Assembly: GCA_009885185.1 (NCBI GenBank)
Contig: VFLF01000350.1
Coordinates: 1 to 7,333 of the forward strand
Reading direction: 5' to 3'
DNA from: Nitrosomonadales bacterium
Lineage (GTDB): Bacteria; Pseudomonadota; Gammaproteobacteria; Burkholderiales; SG8-41
Length of the DNA: 7,333 nucleotides
Positions within the stretch are counted from its first letter, which is position 1. Each line of letters opens with the position of its first letter. The position numbers were made by a program, and so were the translations under genes. Below, piece by piece: positions 1 through 4,734 of this stretch. The notes under the pieces were generated by a model. The model searched no databases. It was not told the DNA's origin and saw only the letters and a list, made by a program, of their open reading frames with translations.

Positions 1-512
1 GCCACGTCGGACATGTGTCCCGCCAGCGCCGCGTCCAGTGCCGCATACGCCTCACGCGCCTGATCGGCATCCAACTTCTCGACGCCGGCCTCAACGCGGC
101 CCCACGCAGCCTTGACCCGTGCCCATCCCGCCGCGGATCCCAGCGCCGCGCCCGACTGCGCCTCCAGCGCATCGACAGCGGCAACGGTTTGCTTGATTTC
201 TGCGGCGAGCTTGGCGTGTGCGTCACGCGGGGCGGCACGATGCTTTACTGCGTTTTGCGACAGCGTGCGCAAGGCCGCCGTGTATTGCGCGCCGATGATC
301 GCCTTTTCAGCAGAAGCAATTTCATCGCGCTGCTTTTGCACCAGAAACCAGGTAGTCATCGCCACCGGTACCAGAAAAATCACGCCCAACAGTATCAGTA
401 TCTGCAAGTCGGCGAGGCCGCGCTGCCATAGCCGCGGGCCCAATCGCGCGTGCGAACCTTTGCGTAGCCGGTCATCCACGGCTGCTTGCCGCTTGCTATC
501 CCGCGATCTCAT
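1..512 (-). CDS. Methyl-accepting chemotaxis receptor in the pilJ position, N-terminal 170 residues, cut by the window edge
   Basis: This gene is open to the left edge, so only the N-terminus is visible. The start is the ATG at 510-512, preceded by GGAG with an 8-nt spacer (521-524); the SD lies just past the pilI stop at 527-529. The protein has a basic, cytoplasmic N-tail (about residues 1-36) and one clear hydrophobic segment (about 37-58, ILILLGVIFLVPVAMTTWFLV). An alpha-helical, alanine-rich region follows, expected to be periplasmic. It includes EKAIIGAQYTAALRTLSQ (69-86), a KHR at 90-92, and tryptophans at 130 and 137. This fits the first half of a four-helix-bundle-like sensor. The second membrane helix, HAMP and signalling domains would lie outside the window. 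Position after pilG-pilH-pilI makes it the receptor of a Chp-type pathway, equivalent to PilJ. The visible sensor does not clearly match the classical PilJ sensor, so I withhold the symbol. The family assignment rests on context plus topology. Confidence 0.82.
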   Translation of the reverse strand, partial: MRSRDSKRQAAVDDRLRKGSHARLGPRLWQRGLADLQILILLGVIFLVPVAMTTWFLVQKQRDEIASAEKAIIGAQYTAALRTLSQNAVKHRAAPRDAHAKLAAEIKQTVAAVDALEAQSGAALGSAAGWARVKAAWGRVEAGVEKLDADQAREAYAALDAALAGHMSDV

Positions 513-526
513 TATTTTGTCTCCGC

Positions 527-1051
527 TCACCCCGATGCTCCGATACCGATGTTCATGAATGCGGGATCACGTATCAGCCTGGCGACATCCATATCCAGAT
601 ACTGTTGGCCGTTCTGATCCTGCACCACCCCCGAAATCCATGGCTTGTCCGGCGCCGCGTCCGCCATTGGCGTGAAATCCTGCGCATTCCTCAGTCCCAC
701 CACTTTTCGCACCAGCAATCCAACGTTGGCGCCGTGGCGGCGCCCGCACATCAGAAACGCATTGTCAGATGTCCGGGGCGTAGCGCCGTAGCCGCAAAAA
801 TCCGCCAGATCGACCATGCCGTACAGGCCGCCTCGCACATTCACCAGGCCGCAATACCAGCGCCGCGTCAAAGGCACCCGACACAACCAGGGCACCGGCA
901 TCACCTCTCCGGCATCCGGCAGGTTAAGCAGCCAAAGCCGTTCCCCGGATTCAATCGCAAGCCGTGAGCGCAGGTTGTCTTGCGTGGATGCGCCGGCAAG
1001 ACGCCGAGATAGGTTTTCCTGAAATTCCCGGAGCCCGACGCGGCTGGACAT
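527..1051 (-). CDS. pilI: PilI, CheW-like coupling protein
   Basis: This is a 174-residue CheW-domain protein, the usual PilI length. In Chp/Pil chemotaxis, PilI is the cytoplasmic adaptor that couples the receptor (PilJ) to the CheA-type kinase (ChpA/PilL). The CheW-like fold is seen from about residue 35 to 165. The signature GLVNVRGGLYGMVDLADF lies at 68-85 (CheW proteins typically carry N.RG...P..DL), and the second half has GLLVRKVVGL at 111-120. The proline usual after the RG motif is replaced by tyrosine (RGGLYGMVDL), which is common in PilI-type proteins. The start is the ATG at 1049-1051, one nucleotide after the pilH stop codon. Its SD (GGAG, 1056-1059) sits in the end of pilH, so the two are probably translationally coupled. 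The chemoreceptor gene follows after 14 nt. Identity is strong from both motif and gene order. Confidence 0.93.
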   Translation of the reverse strand: MSSRVGLREFQENLSRRLAGASTQDNLRSRLAIESGERLWLLNLPDAGEVMPVPWLCRVPLTRRWYCGLVNVRGGLYGMVDLADFCGYGATPRTSDNAFLMCGRRHGANVGLLVRKVVGLRNAQDFTPMADAAPDKPWISGVVQDQNGQQYLDMDVARLIRDPAFMNIGIGASG

Positions 1052-1052
1052 G

Positions 1053-1418
1053 TCACTCCAGCGCCGCTATTTTTTTAAGCAGGTCGGCGCCATCCACCGG
1101 TTTGGTGACATAGCCTTTCGCGCCCTGCCGCGTTGCCCATATCTTGTCGGTTTCCTGGCTCTTGGTGGTACACAGGATGACCGGTATGTGCTTGGTGGAC
1201 TCTTCCTGCGTGATGCTGCGGCATGCCTGGAAACCGTTAAGGCCCGGCATCACCACGTCCATCACGATCAGATCCGGTTTTTCAGTGCGCGCCTTGGCCA
1301 CGCCTTCCTCGCCGTTAAAGGCGAACGCCACTTGATAGCCCCCCTTGGTCAGAATTTCATTCAGGCAGTGCCGCTCGGTGGGAGAATCGTCAACAACCAG
1401 TATTTTCTTGATGGGCAT
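1053..1418 (-). CDS. pilH: PilH, single-domain twitching-motility response regulator
   Basis: This is a 121-residue stand-alone receiver domain. It has the acidic pocket D10-D11 (ILVVDDSPTERHC), phosphoacceptor D54 (LIVMDVVMPG), T84/T85 in the fourth strand (VILCTTKSQETD) and switch lysine K106 (GYVTKPVDG). The CTTK..ETDK.W..RQGA stretch is very typical of PilH. In the Pil/Chp pathway PilH is one of two CheY-like proteins. It is generally thought to oppose or drain phosphate from PilG signalling and to affect pilus retraction. The start ATG at 1416-1418 has AGAGGA 11 nt upstream (1430-1435). The gene lies 32 nt after pilG, and its stop TGA (1053-1055) is 1 nt from the pilI start. It has no DNA-binding or enzymatic output domain. 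Confidence 0.95.
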   Translation of the reverse strand: MPIKKILVVDDSPTERHCLNEILTKGGYQVAFAFNGEEGVAKARTEKPDLIVMDVVMPGLNGFQACRSITQEESTKHIPVILCTTKSQETDKIWATRQGAKGYVTKPVDGADLLKKIAALE

Positions 1419-1450
1419 CGTCAGTCAGTTCCTCTAACAACGTGTCGCGA

Positions 1451-1849
1451 TCACGAGGATCTTCTAAGGTGGTGGGTGTCCACCGCCTGCAGCAGACTCT
1501 CTCGAGTGAACGGCTTGGTCAGGTATTCGGTGGACCCAGCCATAGCGCCGCGCGCTCGGTCGAACAATCCATCCTTGCTCGATAACATGACGAAGGGCAC
1601 ATTGCGCCACGTGTCGTTCTGCCGCAACAGGGAACAGGTCTGGTATCCGTCCAGCCTCGGCATCATGATGTCGCAGAATATGATGTCAGGCGAGTGCTCG
1701 ACTATCTTGGACAGCGCATCGAATCCGTCCTCGGCGAGGATGACCTCGCAGCCAGCCTGTTTCAGAAATATCTCCGCGCTGCGCCGTATGGTATTGCTGT
1801 CGTCGATCACCATGACCTTGACGCCCGCAAGATTTGCCTTATCGCTCAT
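1451..1849 (-). CDS. pilG: PilG, CheY-like response regulator of type IV pilus control
   Basis: This is a 132-residue single receiver domain. The acidic pocket D16-D17 lies in VKVMVIDDSNTIRRSAE (10-26), phosphoacceptor D60 in FCDIMMPRLDGYQTC (58-72), S90/S91 close strand 4 (VMLSSKDG), and the switch lysine is K112 (EYLTKPF). The KVMVIDDSxTIRR and DIMMPRLDGYQTC blocks are hallmarks of PilG. PilG acts in the cytoplasm as the phosphorylated output of the Chp kinase, promoting pilus extension and, in some species, cAMP synthesis. It is the first gene of the operon pilG-pilH-pilI-receptor. The ATG at 1847-1849 lacks a strong SD; the nearest purine run, GGGG, is about 13-16 nt upstream. A candidate promoter lies in the divergent spacer (TATAAT on the minus strand, 1911-1906). 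The C-terminal tail DTHHLRRSS is short and basic. Confidence 0.95.
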   Translation of the reverse strand: MSDKANLAGVKVMVIDDSNTIRRSAEIFLKQAGCEVILAEDGFDALSKIVEHSPDIIFCDIMMPRLDGYQTCSLLRQNDTWRNVPFVMLSSKDGLFDRARGAMAGSTEYLTKPFTRESLLQAVDTHHLRRSS

Positions 1850-1905
1850 TTGGCTGCACGGAACCCCAAAAAATTACCCCTGAAAATGTGCCAATTATCC
1901 CGGGC

Positions 1906-1934
1906 ATTATAGCGGATCGCCGACGATCTATAAT
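1906..1934. promoter_or_regulatory. Back-to-back -10 hexamers around a dyad between pilG and the OmpR-type regulator
   Basis: ATTATA at 1906-1911 reads TATAAT on the minus strand, toward pilG. TATAAT at 1929-1934 reads on the plus strand, toward the regulator at 2012. They are exactly 17 bp apart, so each hexamer falls where the other's -35 box would be (ATTATA matches TTGACA at only 3 of 6). Between them is the inverted repeat GATCG-CCGA-CGATC (1915-1928). Expected leaders would be about 50 nt for pilG and 70 nt for the regulator. Both -10 boxes are perfect consensus but neither has a good -35, as at activator-dependent promoters. The dyad is a plausible operator; that use is inference. Confidence 0.5.
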
Positions 1935-2011
1935 AGTAAAAAAACCACAAAAACAAGCCTCTTTTACCGGTCCGGGCATAAAATAGCCGAACTAAAAACC
2001 ACATTCACCCC

Positions 2012-2740
2012 ATGCACATAGCGCTTCTCGAAGATGACGCCCAGCAAGCCGCGCTGGTTGCACGCTGGCTGACAGAAGCCGGCATGACCTGCGTGCCGTT
2101 TGTCACCGGCAAGGCCTTCCGCCAGGGCATTCCGAACCAAACGGTCGATCTCATCCTGCTCGACTGGATGTTGCCCGATGATGACGGGGTTGAAGTACTG
2201 TCGTGGCTGCGCAATACGCTGCACAGTAACGTGCCGGTGATGTTCACCACCACGCGCGCGGAAGAATCCGCGCTGATCCGCGCGCTCGATCATGGCGCCG
2301 ACGACTACCTGATCAAACCCTTGCGCCGCGGCGAAACGATTGCACGCATCCACGCGCTGCTGCGGCGAGGCGACAAGGCGAAACCCTCGACGGTGATCAC
2401 GCTCGGCGGCATTGTCGTAGACGGGAACCGGCATACCGTCACGGTCAACGGCGGCGTCGTCGAATTAACGGATCGAGAACTGGAATTGGCTCTCTACATG
2501 ATGCGCAATCATGGGCGGCTGCTCACTCGCCAGGAACTGCTCGAGAACGTGTGGCATACCAACCCGCAGGTGGTGACGCGCACCGTCGATACACACATCA
2601 GCCGCCTGCGCATCAAACTCGCACTCACGGAGGAAAACGGCTTCGAATTGACGACCATTTACCACAAGGGATACCGGCTCGAATACCATCCGCCTGCGAC
2701 ACCCGCCGTCCCCCTCGCAGACATCCCATCAAGGACATAG
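2012..2740 (+). CDS. OmpR/PhoB-family DNA-binding response regulator
   Basis: This is a 242-residue transcription factor and the only plus-strand gene. The receiver domain (about 1-118) has the acidic pocket E7, D8, D9 (IALLEDDAQQ), phosphoacceptor D51 (LILLDWMLPDDDG), T79/T80 in the fourth strand (VMFTTTRAEE) and switch lysine K102 (DDYLIKPLRRGE). After a short linker, the winged-helix domain (about 128-226) carries ELTDRELELALYMMRNHGRLLTR-type sequence, the recognition helix TRTVDTHISRLRIKL (189-203) and the wing hairpin IYHKGYRLEY (216-225). This is the classical OmpR/PhoB layout and normal length. The tail after residue 226 is proline-rich. The start MHIALLEDD is canonical, but no SD is visible before it (CATTCACCCC). 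It is divergent from pilG and convergent with the Hpt gene. No sensor kinase accompanies it, so it is an orphan here. Its targets are unknown; the adjacent dyad at 1915-1928 is one candidate. Confidence 0.92.
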   Translation: MHIALLEDDAQQAALVARWLTEAGMTCVPFVTGKAFRQGIPNQTVDLILLDWMLPDDDGVEVLSWLRNTLHSNVPVMFTTTRAEESALIRALDHGADDYLIKPLRRGETIARIHALLRRGDKAKPSTVITLGGIVVDGNRHTVTVNGGVVELTDRELELALYMMRNHGRLLTRQELLENVWHTNPQVVTRTVDTHISRLRIKLALTEENGFELTTIYHKGYRLEYHPPATPAVPLADIPSRT

Positions 2741-2759
2741 GTTGCGAACACGGCGGTTC

Positions 2760-2788
2760 AGCCTGGCAGCGGGCCGTGCCTGCCGGCT
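2760..2788. terminator. Hairpin in the convergent gap, possible bidirectional terminator
   Basis: The arms AGCC + GGCAG (2760-2763, 2765-2769) pair with CTGCC + GGCT (2780-2784, 2785-2788). There is one bulged T at 2764 and a 10-nt loop. It lies between the tail ends of the response regulator and Hpt genes, where a shared terminator is expected. Neither side has a T-tract, so intrinsic termination is not proven. Confidence 0.35.
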
Positions 2789-2803
2789 TGGATCTACCAC
2801 GCG

Positions 2804-3106
2804 CTACAAGAACGTGACTTCCACGCGCTGCATGTAATCCGCATATTCGGCCAGTGCACCCTGTATGGCCGCCGCATCGCCTGCCTTTGCCGCAGTCTCG
2901 ATGGTGGCGCCGATGCGTGTGAGATCCGGAAAGCCGTAACCACCGCCGCTGCCCTTCAGGCTGTGTCCGCCGATACGCAATGCCTCAAAATCCGCCGCGG
3001 CCAACTGCGCGCGAAACGTCTCGATTTCCTTATGCCGGCGGTCGAGGTAGCGCGGGATCAAGGGTTCCAGATCCTTGTTGACCTGAGCGATAATTTTTTC
3101 AGTCAT
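2804..3106 (-). CDS. Hpt (histidine phosphotransfer) domain protein
   Basis: This is a 100-residue, all-helical, free-standing Hpt protein. The phosphorylated histidine is H48 in the signature ALRIGGHSLKGSGGGYGFPD (42-61), with K51 and G52 in the usual HSLKG positions and the small-residue run that lets helices pack. Such proteins carry phosphate between receiver domains in multistep His-Asp relays and have no enzymatic activity. The start is the ATG at 3104-3106, giving MTEKIIAQVNKDLEPLIPRYL, a helix typical of Hpt N-termini. No clear SD is seen. It lies 62 nt downstream of the receiver-Ser/Thr kinase gene on the same strand, with no promoter visible between them, so the two are probably cotranscribed. 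The obvious partners are the receiver domain of that kinase and possibly the OmpR-type regulator that converges on it. The partner choice is inference. Confidence 0.93.
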   Translation of the reverse strand: MTEKIIAQVNKDLEPLIPRYLDRRHKEIETFRAQLAAADFEALRIGGHSLKGSGGGYGFPDLTRIGATIETAAKAGDAAAIQGALAEYADYMQRVEVTFL

Positions 3107-3137
3107 GGCTGGCGCTGCCCGGCGTTACGGTGTGAAT

Positions 3138-3172
3138 GTAGTGGCATGGCGCGCATCGAGCTCGTCCACTAC
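3138..3172 (-). repeat. Inverted repeat over the kinase stop codon
   Basis: GTAGTGG (3138-3144) and CCACTAC (3166-3172) form a 7-bp stem with a 21-nt loop. One arm contains the TAG stop (3169-3171) of the receiver-kinase gene; the hairpin sits in the spacer before hpt. There is no T-tract. It may be an mRNA structure modulating hpt expression, or chance. Confidence 0.25.
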
Positions 3173-4446
3173 TGCCCGAAGCGGTCCAGATATTCGCGAA
3201 ATTGCCTGGCACTGGCAAAACGCGCAGCGGAGCTTTTGGCCATCAACACGTCGATCAATTCCTGATAGCGCTCGAGTCCCTCGGGCAATCGCGGAATCGG
3301 GTCGCTGATATGCTTGTTAACCAGCGCAATCGGCGTGGCCGCGGTAAACGGCCGCTTCTTCGACAGCATTTCAAACAACATGATGCCCGTGCTATATAAA
3401 TCCGATCGACCATCCAGCGCTTCGCCCTTCGCCTGCTCGGGACTGAGATAGTACGGCGTGCCGAGTATGTGCCCGGTCTGCGTGAGGCTGTTGACATCGG
3501 AAATCATCTTGGCGATACCAAAGTCCACGATGGCGAGACTGCCGTCCTCCCGAAACATGATGTTTTCCGGCTTGAGATCGCGATGCACGATGCCATGCTC
3601 GTGAATCGCCTGCAATGCCGATGCAACCTGCTTCATCAGCCCTATCGACTCTTCCGGCGTGATGCCGCTTTTGATTCGCCCTCTGAGGTCGCCGCCGGCG
3701 AAATACTCCATGGCGATGTAGACGTGCCGGTCGGTAAACCCCTGGTCGTAAATCCTGACGATGTGCCGGCTTTCGATCTTGGAAATCATGCCGTATTCCT
3801 GAATGAAGCGCATCAGGAATTCATTGTCCTCGCACAGCTTCGAATCGAGGATTTTCATCACCAGTTGTTGTTTATCCTCGATGCGTTCCACCAGATACAC
3901 GGTGGACATGCCGCCCGAGCCGATCTTGCGGATCACGTTATAGCCGTTGATCTCGATCACTTGCGCGTTGGGTTCGTTGCTCGCAGATACCCGCGCAACC
4001 GCTGGCGTCCGGCTTAATTCAGAAATTGCCGCCGTGCGCGCCATGCGTTGCGTGATTTCGGCGGCCTTGCGCTCATCCATCGCCGCCCGTACGGCTTCCA
4101 CCAAGCGCGCCTTGGACAAATCATGTTTGCGCAAATAGTCAAAAGCGCCGTTTTTCAAAGCCATAACAGCTACTTGTTCGCTACCGGCCCCGGTCAGAAA
4201 AATCACGGGCGGACAATCCCTGCGGCGCCGCAAACGTTTCAGCCAGTCCAAGCCGTCCGCCTTGCCGAGGATGTAGTCCAACAACATCACATCGTACTTC
4301 GCAAGATCGTAGTTGTCGTCAATATCGCCTTGCGTTACGGGATCCCACTCGATCACCTCCGCGTCAGGCCATTCGACCGCGATGTACTGCCCCACCAGCA
4401 GTCGGAAATCTTCGGAGTCGTCAATGACCAGGACGCGCAGAGTCAT
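3169..4446 (-). CDS. Receiver domain-Ser/Thr protein kinase fusion
   Basis: This is a 425-residue soluble fusion. Residues 1-122 form a receiver: acidic pocket D9-D10 (LRVLVIDDSEDFR), phosphoacceptor D57 (YDVMLLDYILGKADG), T85 (VIFLTGAGS) and switch lysine K107 (DYLRKHDL, with His instead of the usual Pro after Lys). A linker of about 45 residues follows. The Hanks-type (PknB-like) kinase domain occupies about 168-424. It has the glycine loop IGSGGMSTVYLV (175-186), ATP-anchoring K198 (VMKIL), catalytic HRDLKPEN (288-295, base D290), the metal-binding DFG (308-310), and an activation segment with T330 in LGTPYYLSPEQ. All catalytic residues are present, so it should be active. There are no membrane helices or C-terminal sensor. 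I chose ATG 4444-4446 because the receiver starts directly after it; an upstream in-frame ATG at 4471-4473 would add MRRRGAGFL. Role inferred: phosphorylation of the receiver, perhaps via the neighbouring Hpt, controls Ser/Thr kinase activity. The substrate is unknown. Confidence 0.94.
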   Translation of the reverse strand: MTLRVLVIDDSEDFRLLVGQYIAVEWPDAEVIEWDPVTQGDIDDNYDLAKYDVMLLDYILGKADGLDWLKRLRRRRDCPPVIFLTGAGSEQVAVMALKNGAFDYLRKHDLSKARLVEAVRAAMDERKAAEITQRMARTAAISELSRTPAVARVSASNEPNAQVIEINGYNVIRKIGSGGMSTVYLVERIEDKQQLVMKILDSKLCEDNEFLMRFIQEYGMISKIESRHIVRIYDQGFTDRHVYIAMEYFAGGDLRGRIKSGITPEESIGLMKQVASALQAIHEHGIVHRDLKPENIMFREDGSLAIVDFGIAKMISDVNSLTQTGHILGTPYYLSPEQAKGEALDGRSDLYSTGIMLFEMLSKKRPFTAATPIALVNKHISDPIPRLPEGLERYQELIDVLMAKSSAARFASARQFREYLDRFGQ

Positions 4447-4596
4447 GAGAAACCCCGCGCCGCGCCGGCGCATACCCGACGATTCACACCGGGCAACATT
4501 GCGCCTGCATATTTGCCGTACTGGCCACGGCGCCGCGCTGAATACAGTCCCGACATAAGATATTGCTATTTTGGAAAATTTTCTTTGGAAGTCAGG

Positions 4597-4625
4597 AGTA
4601 TATTCGCCACACGCCGGATATTCAA
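4597..4625 (-). promoter_or_regulatory. Sigma70-type promoter for the receiver-kinase/hpt unit
   Basis: On the minus strand, TTGAAT (4625-4620) and TATACT (4602-4597) are separated by exactly 17 bp. They match the -35 and -10 consensus at 4/6 and 5/6. Transcription would start near 4590, giving a leader of about 145 nt before the ATG at 4446. This suggests the kinase and hpt genes can be expressed independently of the PAS-protein gene upstream. The rest of the 288-bp gap (4447-4734) shows no convincing ORF. Confidence 0.6.
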
Positions 4626-4713
4626 TGGCGTGCGGGTTATACGCGCCGGGATGCCCTTCTCAGCCGCTAACAATGCCACAACACTTCGGGCATACCGGGC
4701 TGACGGCAACAGG

Positions 4714-4727
4714 CGCGGCGCGCCGCG
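4714..4727. repeat. 14-bp GC-only perfect palindrome after the PAS gene
   Basis: CGCGGCGCGCCGCG is perfectly self-complementary and begins 7 nt beyond the stop codon (4735-4737) of the PAS-protein gene. As RNA it could fold as a 5-bp stem with a CGCG loop. No T-tract follows on the minus strand, so a terminator role is only possible; a protein-binding site or GC-rich chance are alternatives. Confidence 0.3.
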
Positions 4728-4734
4728 ACAACAA

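Noticed and set aside
15..1051. Plus-strand open frames opposite the chemoreceptor and pilI genes
   Set aside because: They lie antisense to well-supported minus-strand genes, have arginine/histidine-rich composition typical of GC-rich shadow frames, and show no recognisable domain.
1050..1883. A 277-codon plus-strand frame opposite pilH and pilG
   Set aside because: It is a shadow of two unmistakable response regulators on the other strand; its translation shows no family signature.
1875..1905. Possible sigma54 promoter for pilG (TTGGCACA followed by TTTTCAGG)
   Set aside because: The -24-like GG is present but the -12 position reads GG rather than GC, so the essential pair is incomplete.
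4447..4473. Upstream start of the receiver-kinase (MRRRGAGFL...)
   Set aside because: Receiver domains typically begin within a few residues of the first strand, which fits the ATG at 4446; no better SD precedes the earlier ATG. It is not fully excluded.
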